Source: Xanthomonas arboricola
GTDB taxonomy: Bacteria > Pseudomonadota > Gammaproteobacteria > Xanthomonadales > Xanthomonadaceae
Direction of reading: 5' to 3'
Length of the DNA stretch: 64,000 bases
Assembly: GCF_002940665.1 (NCBI RefSeq)
Contig: NZ_MIGY01000002.1
Span: 434,001 to 498,000 of the forward strand
Part shown: one piece after another, positions 1 to 8,320 of the stretch
How the letters are laid out: each line of letters begins with the position of its first letter
Numbering within the stretch: position 1 is the stretch's first letter
Position numbers and translations under genes: made by a program
The notes under the pieces: generated by a model
The model's input: only the letters and a program-made list of their open reading frames with translations
Told to the model about the DNA's origin: nothing
The model's database searches: none

Positions 1-813
1 TGCAACAAAGTCAAGGAGCGTGGGGCGCCGGCCACGGCAGTCCAGATTCGCGACATCGTGAAGCAGGTCTATGTCTACGCCATCGCCCACGGCGAGAAGG
101 TGGAGAACCCTGCGGAGAGCGTGCGAGCCTCCTCGATCGCCACCTTCGTGCCCAAGGATCGAGCCTTGTCGCCGCTGGAAATCCGGCTGGTGATTCAGCA
201 CCTGGAATTGGTGGCGACCTATCCGACCATCAGGCTCGCCTTGCGCCTGATTCTGCTGACGCTGGTGCGAAAGAGCGAACTGATCCAGGCCACCTGGGAT
301 GAGGTCAATTTCGAGCGCGCGACTTGGACGATTCCGAAGCAGCGGATGAAGGGGCGCAATCCGCACATGGTCTACCTGTCGAGCCAGGCGCTCGACATCT
401 TCGTCACGTTGCACGCTTGCGCGGCGGGTTCAAGGTTCGTTTTTCCGTCTCGTTACGATGCCGAGCGGTGCATGTCCAATGCGACCTTGAATCGGGTCAC
501 GCAGCTCGTGGTACAGGCTGCGAAAACCAAAGGGCTGCCGCTGCAGCCGTTCACCGTCCATGACCTGCGCCGCACCGGCTCGACGCTGTTGAACGAAATC
601 GGCTTCAACCGCGACTGGATCGAGAAGTGCCTGGCGCACGAGGACGGGCGTTCCTCGCGCTCGGTCTACAACAAGGCCGAGTACGCCGAGCAGCGGCGCC
701 ACATGCTGCAAGAGTGGGCCAACCTGATTGAAGCCTGGGGCGGCGGGCAGACCTATGTGCCGAAGCTGGTGCCGAGGAGCGTGGTCGTGCCGGCGCTGAG
801 CGCGATCGTATAG
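1..813 (+). CDS. int: Tyrosine integrase, C-terminal part (5' end outside window)
   Basis: Site-specific tyrosine recombinase that integrates and excises the element. The frame is open from base 1, so the N-terminal arm-binding part is lost at the window edge; 270 codons are visible. Catalytic residues of the family are present: the first Arg in LVRKSEL, HDLRRTG (HxxR), a His in LAHEDG and the Tyr nucleophile in SVYNKAEY. The arrangement matches P4/CP4-57-like island integrases. It lies at the left side of the element and reads inward, as expected beside attL. The right junction (61790-61804) looks like a guaA 3' end, so this is probably a guaA-targeting integrase; that link is inference. Confidence 0.93.
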   Translation, partial: CNKVKERGAPATAVQIRDIVKQVYVYAIAHGEKVENPAESVRASSIATFVPKDRALSPLEIRLVIQHLELVATYPTIRLALRLILLTLVRKSELIQATWDEVNFERATWTIPKQRMKGRNPHMVYLSSQALDIFVTLHACAAGSRFVFPSRYDAERCMSNATLNRVTQLVVQAAKTKGLPLQPFTVHDLRRTGSTLLNEIGFNRDWIEKCLAHEDGRSSRSVYNKAEYAEQRRHMLQEWANLIEAWGGGQTYVPKLVPRSVVVPALSAIV

Positions 814-884
814 GAGGGCCGCATCATGATGTGCCTTGGATCGGCCTTTGACGGATCGGGCCAAGTTCATTTCTTCGAGGAAAA

Positions 885-901
885 GATCACTTTGAGTGAT
901 C
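885..901. promoter_or_regulatory. Perfect palindrome, possible operator
   Basis: GATCACT-TTG-AGTGATC, a 7-bp perfect inverted repeat with a 3-base spacer, lies between the integrase stop and the HicA-like gene. No T-run follows, so an operator is more likely than a terminator. It may bind the DNA-binding protein encoded at 1300-1824. Confidence 0.4.
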
Positions 902-969
902 GAAAACCTGGAAATCTGAACCTCCTGATGGTCGAGCCGCGCGATACGCGGGCCAATTCCGATGAGGCC

Positions 970-1009
970 AGGTTGTCACTTGACAACCTAGTCGATTGTC
1001 TCGATACTG
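970..1009 (+). promoter_or_regulatory. Promoter with overlapping palindromic operator for the HicA-like operon
   Basis: A perfect 8-bp inverted repeat, AGGTTGTC-ACTT-GACAACCT (970-989), overlaps a consensus -35 TTGACA (981-986). A -10-like GATACT (1003-1008) follows at 16 bp spacing, and the start codon is at 1020. An operator covering the -35 box suggests autorepression, which is typical of toxin-antitoxin operons. Promoter and operator roles are inferred from sequence. Confidence 0.5.
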
Positions 1010-1019
1010 GAGATCACTG

Positions 1020-1295
1020 ATGGCCCGTTCCTCTCATCCGAAGAGAGAGGTCGAGGAAGCTCTCAGGCATGCCGAAGGGCAGGGCTGGCGCGTCGAAGTC
1101 GGCGGCAGCCACGCTTGGGGGCGGATTTACTGTCCGTACAACGACGAGGAGTGCCGCTGCGGCGAGTTCTGCATCACATCGGTATGGAGTACGCCGAAGA
1201 ACCCCGGCAACCACGCCCGCGCCTTGCGGCGTGTCGTGGACAACTGCACCACGCATCGCAAGCAGCGAGAGGCTGGCGACGATGCCAAGGAGTAG
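1020..1295 (+). CDS. HicA-like small protein, putative toxin
   Basis: 91-aa basic protein. The HicA mRNA-interferase fold is suggested by an N-terminal helix (VEEALRHAEGQGW), then GGSHAWGR, where HicA toxins carry their catalytic His, and a C-terminal TPKNPGNHARALRRVV resembling the HicA helix. A Cys-rich insert (CPYNDEECRCGEFC) between them is unusual. I chose ATG 1020 over an upstream ATG at 996 because 1020 follows the predicted promoter. A helix-turn-helix protein follows after 4 bases, where an antitoxin would sit. Toxin activity is inferred from fold resemblance only. Confidence 0.55.
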   Translation: MARSSHPKREVEEALRHAEGQGWRVEVGGSHAWGRIYCPYNDEECRCGEFCITSVWSTPKNPGNHARALRRVVDNCTTHRKQREAGDDAKE

Positions 1296-1299
1296 CGCG

Positions 1300-1824
1300 A
1301 TGGAATACACCTTCACCTTGAAGTACCAGCTTGCCGACGACGATCGCGAGCCTGACGTGCTGGTCGAGCGCCTGGGCGAGGCTGGCTGCGACGATGCCCT
1401 GGTTGGCATCGGACAGCCGGGGCGGCTCGCTCTGGAGTTCACCCGCGAGGCGGACAGTGCGGACGCGGCTGTCCGCAGCGCGCTGGCCGACGTGCGGCGC
1501 GCCGTACCGTTGGCCAGGCTGATCGAGGTCGCGCCGGATTTGGTCGGGCTGACCGATGTGGCCGACATCGTGGGCCTGTCGCGGCAGAACATGCGCAAGC
1601 TGATGCTGGCCCATCCGGGCAGCTTCCCGGCGCCGGTGCATGAGGGCAGCGCGTCGATCTGGCACTTGGCGGATCTGTTGGCCTGGCTGCAGGCCAAGGG
1701 CAGCTACTCACTGGCCTTGGACGTTCTGGAGGTGTCGCGCGTAGCCCTGCAGGTCAATGTAGCCAAGGAGGGGCGGCGGTTATCGCGTTCGGCTTCCGAG
1801 GAACTGGAAGCTCTTGTGGGATGA
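1300..1824 (+). CDS. Helix-turn-helix DNA-binding protein, putative antitoxin/regulator
   Basis: 174-aa acidic protein. Residues 1-75 form an alpha/beta domain of unknown role. Around residues 80-115 there is an excisionase/AlpA-like winged helix (LTDVADIVGLSRQNMRKLM, then FPAPVHEG and IWHLADLLAWL). It starts 4 bases after the HicA-like gene, so the two are co-transcribed, and the operon ends at the terminator at 1850-1875. The most economical reading is a partner that represses the operon through the palindromes at 885 and 970. I do not recognise a named family. Confidence 0.6.
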   Translation: MEYTFTLKYQLADDDREPDVLVERLGEAGCDDALVGIGQPGRLALEFTREADSADAAVRSALADVRRAVPLARLIEVAPDLVGLTDVADIVGLSRQNMRKLMLAHPGSFPAPVHEGSASIWHLADLLAWLQAKGSYSLALDVLEVSRVALQVNVAKEGRRLSRSASEELEALVG

Positions 1825-1838
1825 GGCCGTCGCAAGCC

Positions 1839-2231
1839 TCACCCCCGGGAACCCGCCCCAACAGGGCGGGTTTTTCGCAGCTGGACATCCGGTTTGGCGG
1901 CGCCAGTGCGAGGAGCCAGCTTGCGTTCGTCGATCCAAGCCTCGACTTCGGCCAGGTCCCACACCACGCAGCGGGGCGTCAGATTGAAGCGCCGTGGAAA
2001 CTCGCCGCGGCGCTCCATTTCGTAGATCGTCGTTTCGGCAAGGGGGACGATCTGCCGCAACTCGTGGCGGCGAATGGTTCGCCGAAAGGGAAGGGGGCTG
2101 TGCTTTGGAAACTGCGGCAGTGCCTCGTAGGCTTCCGTTCCCGGTAAGGGGAGCGACTGTCGGGCGACGATGCCGGATGCATTGGTTGCTTGCGATAGTT
2201 TTTCCACCTCGGACTCCATGGCTTGCTGCAT
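1839..2231 (-). CDS. AlpA-family transcriptional regulator
   Basis: 130-aa protein with a central AlpA/excisionase-type winged helix: the stretch RRHELRQIVPLAETTIYEME, then RGEFPRRFNLTPRCVVWDLAEVEAWI. AlpA proteins commonly activate or direct excision of integrated elements, and this one lies next to the integrase. The C-terminal codons overlap the terminator hairpin of the converging HicA-like operon, so the last residues may not be conserved. The N-terminal 50 residues look unstructured; an internal start is possible. Confidence 0.75.
   Translation of the reverse strand: MQQAMESEVEKLSQATNASGIVARQSLPLPGTEAYEALPQFPKHSPLPFRRTIRRHELRQIVPLAETTIYEMERRGEFPRRFNLTPRCVVWDLAEVEAWIDERKLAPRTGAAKPDVQLRKTRPVGAGSRG
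1850..1875 (+). terminator. Rho-independent terminator of the HicA-like operon
   Basis: Stem AACCCGCCC (1850-1858), loop CAACA, stem GGGCGGGTT (1864-1872), with a T-run through 1875. It lies 26 bases after the stop at 1824 and inside the 3' end of the converging AlpA gene. Confidence 0.8.
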
Positions 2232-2326
2232 GGAGACATGGTGAAGCTCAGGACCTATCGCGACAACCTGTAGTGGCGTAGAAGGGAGTAGTACGTTTGC
2301 GGATCGCGCGCACTCTTTTACTCATC

Positions 2327-5300
2327 TCACCCCACCCAACGTGCCTCGCCCCGCCCTATGCGGCGGATTCTGACATTCGCTCCGTCCTGCAGCGGTTCGA
2401 CTTCAAACAGGCTGGGCGATTCAGCTTGGAGCCTCTGCTGAATCGTCGTCAGCTGTACAAAGTCAGGTGTTGCAGTGGACACTTGGCCACTTTGCGAATC
2501 AACCTCTATCCGCATGGGGAAAGCCGAGCGAGAAGGCCATTGCATCGTCCATTCCTGTGCAGCCCATTTCCCGTCTATGCTGGCAAGAACGTCGAGTCGG
2601 AACTGTTGCCAGATTGACTTCGTTTCGGGCGTGGGCCAATTGGGAACATCATCGAAAGCTGCCACCTCCGCCGAACGAAGCCACGCCTTCATCTCTGCGC
2701 GAGTTGTGAAATCGGGCTCGATTTGCTCAATGACCGTCTTGGCCGCGACGCGCGAGGGCAAGCCCGCTCGAACAAGCATGGCCATCGCATTGGATGGAAG
2801 TCCAGCCTCCAAGCATGCCGCGGCAGCACCTTCGACAAGCATCTCTGATTCGCCACCATTGATGCGCCGATACATCCGGATAGCTTCAATCGCCCATACC
2901 AAGCGATAGACGAAAGCGTCGTCCACGACGCGCATGTCTTCCTGGCCAATCGTCGCTACATCGTCGCCTCGAATCCAGGCGCCTAGAAGGTCTCTCCAGT
3001 TCGCAGGTAGCGGGTCATCTGGAGCAAAGGGGCGGATCGCAAGTAGCCTCTCGCCCATTCCAACCAGTGCTGCGGTCAAGGCTTCTGCATTTCCAACGAG
3101 GGCCGCAGCATCGCCGAGATCAAGAAGCTCGGTCAGCTCAGTAGCCATTGCGTCGATGGCGAGCCCCGATTCCAGGCCCACACCCATTGCAAACTGTCCC
3201 TTGCGCTGCTCAACCGTTGTTTTGTTCCAGATGAGCCGTGCTCTACTGACGAGAATCCAGAGCTGCTTTTGCTTTTCAAGGGCATCGAGGTGGGCGATTT
3301 GTCTTGCCCAAAGTGAGCCCGCAAGGGCCTCATCAAGCAGTCGTGGAAGATCCGCGCTATCCGCATCAAGCGCCTCGATTAGGCCGAGCACAGTTGAGTC
3401 CAGCCGCTCTATAAGGCTTTCCATGGAGTCTGACTCTTGATCATCTTCCACGGCATCCGGAAACCAAGCCTCCTGTGTGTTGGACAGGTACTCTATGGCA
3501 TCCGCGCGCGCAAACACTCCTGAAGTCGAGAGGCGCCGTATTGCCTCATTGACTACGACGATGATTCCACTCGAAAGAGAGCGGGCCTTGGCCGACGTGA
3601 CCAGCTCTCGCCATCTCGCGTGACGCCAATCTTCCGGGTCATGCATCACGTGGATTACCAGCCCTTCCAGATCCACAAACGCTCGGCCGGCACGTCCCGC
3701 GACGTTGGCGAACTCTTCTCCCGAAATCAGTGTTCCCGCCCTGTACAAGTTGGGAATCAGGAGTACCGCTGCGTTGAGATTCAGGCCCTGGGCCAATGTC
3801 GGGGAGGCCACAGTGACACGTAGAACGCCCGCGGAAAGCAGTGCCTCCACCTCTCGCAGGAAGGGGCCTGGGAGACGTCCATGATGAATGGCAACGCCTA
3901 TGGTCAAGCAACGCACTGCTGGATGCTCGGCCCCTAGCCATTCTCGGCCCACGGCCATGGCACGCTCGACTTCATGTGCATCAGTGAGAAGAGAGGGCAA
4001 GAAGCCCCGTCTTTGCATATCCAGGGCGGTTTCTGCAAATCCCTCAACATGATCGCGTTGGGTGCAAAAGATCAGTGCGCGTTTTCCTTGCTCGGAGAAC
4101 TTCCACGCAGCCGCGAGCGTCAATTCCTTGTTGTCCCTCGGGAACGGAGTTCGACGGGGTCGAATAGGAGGAACCTCCGGCACAAAGTGTCGAATGAACG
4201 GACCATCTCGCTCAAGGTCGAAACTCAGGCGTGCCGAATTTCCGAGCCAAGATAGCGTGCCAAAACGCTGGCGTGTAGGCCGCCAGTTGGACTGAATCGG
4301 ATCGCCCGGAGCATCGCTGCGAATCCATGCAGTCAAATCGTTGAGCTGATCCCCTGCCGGCAGGATCGCCGATAGGCAAACGATTCTCCGATTGGCATGG
4401 TCAGGGCGTCGCAGCAATCGCTGCACCAGGTTTTCGTAGCGAATCTCGCGCTCGCTAGGACCAATCAGATGCCCTTCGTCCAGCACAATCAATCCAACGT
4501 CATTGATGATGTCAGGGTCGTTTCGCAGCGCGAAGTCCAGTTTTTCAGGCGTGGCGATGACAATGTTCTGTTCCCGCAGAGCATCCTCGTCTGTTCCAGC
4601 CACGCCGCTGCTTCCGTAGAGCGATGAGACGGAGAATCCAAGGGGCGTGAATGTCTTGCGAAAGGAGCGCTCGGTTTGCGCCGAAAGCGCACGCAGTGGC
4701 GTTACGATCAAAACCCGATGGCCACAAGCCAATGTCATCAACGCCGCGATTTCTGCTATTCGCGTCTTGCCCGCGCTAGTGGGGAGGGCGACCACCAAAT
4801 CGTCGGATACGTCAACGGCCCGCTGAGCTGCCAGCAACTGAGAAGGCCACAACTCCACCTCGGAGGAGCGCCGGCTATATAGCTCCGAAACAAATAGCTT
4901 CCTAAGCTGGGTATAGTTTTCTGAGCCGGGTGGTCCTTCTACGGGCAAGACCTTGTGTAGGCTGCTTGACCAAAGATCGTCGATAAGGTTTGCGGTGATC
5001 CGGAGAATCCACCAAAGCGAAACTGCACTGGCAGCCCTGGTCAATGAAATCGCTCGCTTCAGGAGATTGCGCGCTTCCACAACGAGGGAGTTCTGGCCGG
5101 TCTGCAGGCCAAACTCGAAGAACACCAGCGATCTGAACATCGTTGATGTCGCCACACGCGAGACAACATCGTCGGGGTCAAGCTCTTCATCGGTTGCGGC
5201 TCTGCTGATGCCCTGATCGCTGTTCGCGGGGTCATGTAGCCACTGCCTTGCGCGTTGTTCTAGCCCCTTCAGATCACGCACGATCAGAAGTGCAAGTGCA

Positions 5301-5722
5301 TCCTCGGCAGGTGAGCGATTCTGGTCGGTTTGCGCTTGCGTCAGAAGAGAGAATGCCAGCGCAGAGTAGTTTGCTAGGTGATAGGCTGCGGCCCCGACTG
5401 TTCGATAGAAGCCACGGAATGCGTCCTCCTGCGAGCCATTCTGGACCAGCGCCTCGAAAGCTCCAGCTGCATGAACAAAACCCCGTCGCCAAGTCTCCTG
5501 ATCGCCTCCTAGCTCGCGCAATGCTAGCGAGGCGCGTAGTACCGAAAGACCATAGTCAGCGAGGTCCGAGTCGATTCCCTCGCTAAAAGCGGGGGCATCC
5601 GGTGGCAAATGCCCGTCATGGCGGATCAGTGCCCGCGCTTGACCACGGGCCTGCAGACGGCCTCGGTATCCGTCTTGGGTTGTTTCGCGCAGAAATCCTG
5701 CCAGTTCTTCAATCGTTTCCAA
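2327..5722 (-). CDS. hamB: Hachiman helicase HamB
   Basis: 1131-aa Ski2-like superfamily 2 helicase, the effector-linked motor of the Hachiman anti-phage system. A helical N-terminal region of about 290 residues precedes Walker A LPTSAGKT (313-320), the Walker B box LIVLDEGH (411-418), and motifs QGLNLNAAVLL and FANVAGRAGRA typical of Ski2/HamB. The start is a TTG at 5722 that overlaps the end of hamA by 14 bases, preceded by AAGGG on the minus strand, so translation is probably coupled. Hachiman pairs this helicase with a DUF1837 nuclease, which is exactly the neighbour here. GC content is visibly lower than in the ICE backbone. Confidence 0.9.
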   Translation of the reverse strand: METIEELAGFLRETTQDGYRGRLQARGQARALIRHDGHLPPDAPAFSEGIDSDLADYGLSVLRASLALRELGGDQETWRRGFVHAAGAFEALVQNGSQEDAFRGFYRTVGAAAYHLANYSALAFSLLTQAQTDQNRSPAEDALALLIVRDLKGLEQRARQWLHDPANSDQGISRAATDEELDPDDVVSRVATSTMFRSLVFFEFGLQTGQNSLVVEARNLLKRAISLTRAASAVSLWWILRITANLIDDLWSSSLHKVLPVEGPPGSENYTQLRKLFVSELYSRRSSEVELWPSQLLAAQRAVDVSDDLVVALPTSAGKTRIAEIAALMTLACGHRVLIVTPLRALSAQTERSFRKTFTPLGFSVSSLYGSSGVAGTDEDALREQNIVIATPEKLDFALRNDPDIINDVGLIVLDEGHLIGPSEREIRYENLVQRLLRRPDHANRRIVCLSAILPAGDQLNDLTAWIRSDAPGDPIQSNWRPTRQRFGTLSWLGNSARLSFDLERDGPFIRHFVPEVPPIRPRRTPFPRDNKELTLAAAWKFSEQGKRALIFCTQRDHVEGFAETALDMQRRGFLPSLLTDAHEVERAMAVGREWLGAEHPAVRCLTIGVAIHHGRLPGPFLREVEALLSAGVLRVTVASPTLAQGLNLNAAVLLIPNLYRAGTLISGEEFANVAGRAGRAFVDLEGLVIHVMHDPEDWRHARWRELVTSAKARSLSSGIIVVVNEAIRRLSTSGVFARADAIEYLSNTQEAWFPDAVEDDQESDSMESLIERLDSTVLGLIEALDADSADLPRLLDEALAGSLWARQIAHLDALEKQKQLWILVSRARLIWNKTTVEQRKGQFAMGVGLESGLAIDAMATELTELLDLGDAAALVGNAEALTAALVGMGERLLAIRPFAPDDPLPANWRDLLGAWIRGDDVATIGQEDMRVVDDAFVYRLVWAIEAIRMYRRINGGESEMLVEGAAAACLEAGLPSNAMAMLVRAGLPSRVAAKTVIEQIEPDFTTRAEMKAWLRSAEVAAFDDVPNWPTPETKSIWQQFRLDVLASIDGKWAAQEWTMQWPSRSAFPMRIEVDSQSGQVSTATPDFVQLTTIQQRLQAESPSLFEVEPLQDGANVRIRRIGRGEARWVG

Positions 5723-6482
5723 GCGCCAGAGCCCTTTCGTAGCAGTCCTGGATAAAGGCCTGGTGGTCCTCTATGTGCAGGTGTGCGGATAAATGAGGGC
5801 GGGTTCCATCCGCCGCTGCCAGATCATCACGCTGCGCCTGAGGGGTGGAATTGCCCGACATGGTGAAAAGCATGTGACTGGTCCGCGCTGGGGGCGCGGC
5901 TCGACTGGCGACATCGTTGCGAATCCGTCTGCCCATCTGCCGACGTTCGCCTTCGCCCTCCATGAGTCGATCCGCGACGAAGAGCAGGGATGTTGCCGTA
6001 GGTTTGCCGTCGTCTCTGGAAAGCGCCTCTCGCGCCTCCGAAATGGCGGCGTTCGCGAGGTTTGCTCGACTCTTCGACTCGCCTTTCAAGAAGTGAAGAT
6101 TCTCTTGGGCATCGAGCTTCAGACCGACAAAATCATCGCCACGCAGGGCCATCTCTCGACCATCCTTGTATCGCAGACGACGGACCGGAACCTCAAACTC
6201 AAGATGCTCCTCGACCAACTCGGTCGCGAGGATCTCGCCAAGCTCTCCCGAACGTGCGCGTGGTGAGCGCGGCATGCGCTCAGCCAGAATTGCAGCCGCG
6301 CCCGGATATCCCAACTCACGGACGTCTTCAGCTATTTCGTCCAGATTGTCGTAGTGAGATCGGATCCGAGTAGTGAGAGTAGCTTCGATTGCAGCTCTTC
6401 CTCCGTCTCGCTCGGATAGGCGCCATAGCTGCTTGCTGCCTTGCTCCTGGATACTTCTGTCGCACCAAGGTTGATATAGCAT
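5709..6482 (-). CDS. hamA: Hachiman protein HamA (DUF1837)
   Basis: 257-aa protein matching the DUF1837/HamA pattern: RSGELGEILATELV, then GDDFVGLKL and FLKGESKSR. This gives a PD-(D/E)XK-like set of E83, D116/D117 and E135-x-K137, consistent with the nuclease role assigned to HamA. HamB follows with overlap. The chosen ATG has GGAG about ten bases upstream. The first 60 residues are less convincing, and another open frame covers 6328-6562, so a frameshift or a different N-terminus cannot be excluded. It is the third gene of a minus-strand array gajA-gajB-hamA-hamB. Confidence 0.85.
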   Translation of the reverse strand: MLYQPWCDRSIQEQGSKQLWRLSERDGGRAAIEATLTTRIRSHYDNLDEIAEDVRELGYPGAAAILAERMPRSPRARSGELGEILATELVEEHLEFEVPVRRLRYKDGREMALRGDDFVGLKLDAQENLHFLKGESKSRANLANAAISEAREALSRDDGKPTATSLLFVADRLMEGEGERRQMGRRIRNDVASRAAPPARTSHMLFTMSGNSTPQAQRDDLAAADGTRPHLSAHLHIEDHQAFIQDCYERALALGND

Positions 6483-6586
6483 TCACGAGCTCCGGATTCT
6501 TGTGCCAGCACTCTTCTGAGAGGGGGTAAATTGAAGCCCAGTTCGATGGTCGCAAGCTGCAATCATCTTCTAGCCTGAGAGTAGCC

Positions 6587-8320
6587 TCACGTCATCACCT
6601 TAAGTTCTTCGACGTTACCCGCCCCGAATAGATGGTTGACTGCTTCGAGCGCAGGCTTGGGGACGGTTTGGGTCGCGAGCACAGCGAGCCGTGTCTTTGG
6701 GCGAGATATGGATACGTAAAGGAGATTGCGGGCGCGGTAGAAGCCTTTAGTGTTCTTTGCATTCAACGCCTTTGTTTGAATCAACTCAAGAAGCTGCGGC
6801 CAGTTATAGTGATTCCAGCCGCCACCGAGTACGACCAGGACGTTTTCGAATTCGGCGCCCTTGACGCTGTGCTGTGTTGCGAAGGAAGTTTGTTTCTCAA
6901 TGAATCTGACTACGTGGGTAACTTCCCGATAGGGAACCTCCCGCAGCTTGCTGTAACGTTGCAGTGCGGATGACTCCTCGGGGATTGGGGCGCCATCCAG
7001 CGCCTTAAGTTCTTCCTCGCGCCACAGGACGCGGTCGGGGGGGAGCGGTCGTTTGGTTGATTGTAAAAAATCGATAACTTGACCGATCGTACCCTCTGCC
7101 CGTAGCTTCTGGAGAGCATCCATATCCCGACGCCAATTCGCCTTATCCTCGTGTCTGGCAATCGCTGGCCCCGAGCCAAGTATTTTGAACATTTCTCCAT
7201 AGCGCGAAGAGGCATAAGCCGTGCACATCGGCTCGACAACTTCGGCGAAGAACTTGATCGTAGGATCTTCCTTCTTTGCGAAAAGGTCAGTGCGCCCGCT
7301 AAATATCTCTGCGATATTTGGATAGCCTTGCTCCGCAGCCAAGGCGTTGTGGGTGAGCATAAGTACCTTTGTCTTGCTCATGTCCCACCCTTCGGCTTGA
7401 AGGCGCTGCGTCAGACCCTCGCGGGTCTTTCGCGCCAAGTCTGGTGGCAGATCCTCTTTGGAATGCCTATCACTTGTTCGCTCGCCTCGGTAGGAATTGG
7501 TGTGAAAAAACCTAGCCTCTCCCTTCGCTTCTGGGTCATGAACAGCCTGTTTTAGTTCAGGGCGTAGATTGTTGAGTACGTCTACGACGGCTGGCACCGA
7601 TCGGAAGTTTGAGCCTTTGGCGATCTCTTCGATTGGGTACTGCGCCAGCTCATACTCGCTTCGATAAATGGTTTGCCAGTGATCCCCGAAAAGTCCAACG
7701 AGAGGACCGGCTGCGGGCTTCAGAAAGTTGTCCGTTATCGACTCCATGAACTGGCGATGCGTGTCTTGGTACTCATCGATGAAAATCACTGGAAACTGCT
7801 GGCCTAGAATCCGCCTGAATTTCTCTTGGTATAGGAGCTTCGCCATCATCTCTGGGATGTCGTCGTGGCTAAGCGTTATCTTGTCTGTTCCGACCCCAAA
7901 AAAACCGAGGTCGTAATCCACCGGCTTTGTACCGACGCCGCCGCTTTGCTCGATCTTCTCCTTTCGCTCCTCCATCTCCGCCAAGCTGTCTCTCAATGCT
8001 TTCTGAAACTGGCGTAAAAAGGCCCAGGAGAACCCATGGATGGTGTCGACCAGGATCGCGGGATGGTCCTCAATTTCCTGTGCGATCTCGTTTCTTGCCA
8101 CCTCGGTGAATGTGATGCAGGCAACTTTTTGCCCGGATTGAACGAGCGCAGGTCCACGCTCTGTAATCAGCCGTTTTAGCGCCGCGACCAAAGAATATGT
8201 CTTTCCAGCACCTGCACCGGCCTCAAGCCTAAAGCTGCGGCCCGCGTCAAGGGCTTCGTCGATCCTCATCTGCGCCTGTTGCGCTGCTTCAAGCGCGGGA
8301 TTTTTAACCTGGCCTGTCAT
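6587..8320 (-). CDS. gajB: GajB-like UvrD-family helicase (Gabija)
   Basis: 577-aa superfamily 1A helicase. Walker A lies in EAGAGAGKTYS (about 33-43). The stretch VIFIDEYQD (about residue 180) is the UvrD DExQD box, followed by LFGDHWQTIY, QHSVKGAEFENVLVVL and a final ARNLLYVSISRPK. The ATG at 8320 overlaps the gajA stop as ATGA, so the pair is translationally coupled. The combination OLD nuclease plus UvrD-like helicase defines Gabija and the class 2 OLD operons. It is somewhat longer than the Bacillus GajB prototype (about 500 aa). A longer in-frame extension to 8521 runs through gajA coding and is not real. Confidence 0.85.
   Translation of the reverse strand: MTGQVKNPALEAAQQAQMRIDEALDAGRSFRLEAGAGAGKTYSLVAALKRLITERGPALVQSGQKVACITFTEVARNEIAQEIEDHPAILVDTIHGFSWAFLRQFQKALRDSLAEMEERKEKIEQSGGVGTKPVDYDLGFFGVGTDKITLSHDDIPEMMAKLLYQEKFRRILGQQFPVIFIDEYQDTHRQFMESITDNFLKPAAGPLVGLFGDHWQTIYRSEYELAQYPIEEIAKGSNFRSVPAVVDVLNNLRPELKQAVHDPEAKGEARFFHTNSYRGERTSDRHSKEDLPPDLARKTREGLTQRLQAEGWDMSKTKVLMLTHNALAAEQGYPNIAEIFSGRTDLFAKKEDPTIKFFAEVVEPMCTAYASSRYGEMFKILGSGPAIARHEDKANWRRDMDALQKLRAEGTIGQVIDFLQSTKRPLPPDRVLWREEELKALDGAPIPEESSALQRYSKLREVPYREVTHVVRFIEKQTSFATQHSVKGAEFENVLVVLGGGWNHYNWPQLLELIQTKALNAKNTKGFYRARNLLYVSISRPKTRLAVLATQTVPKPALEAVNHLFGAGNVEELKVMT

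Noticed and set aside
826-1020. 64-codon frame before the HicA-like gene
   Set aside because: Covers both palindromes and the predicted promoter; no recognisable protein features.
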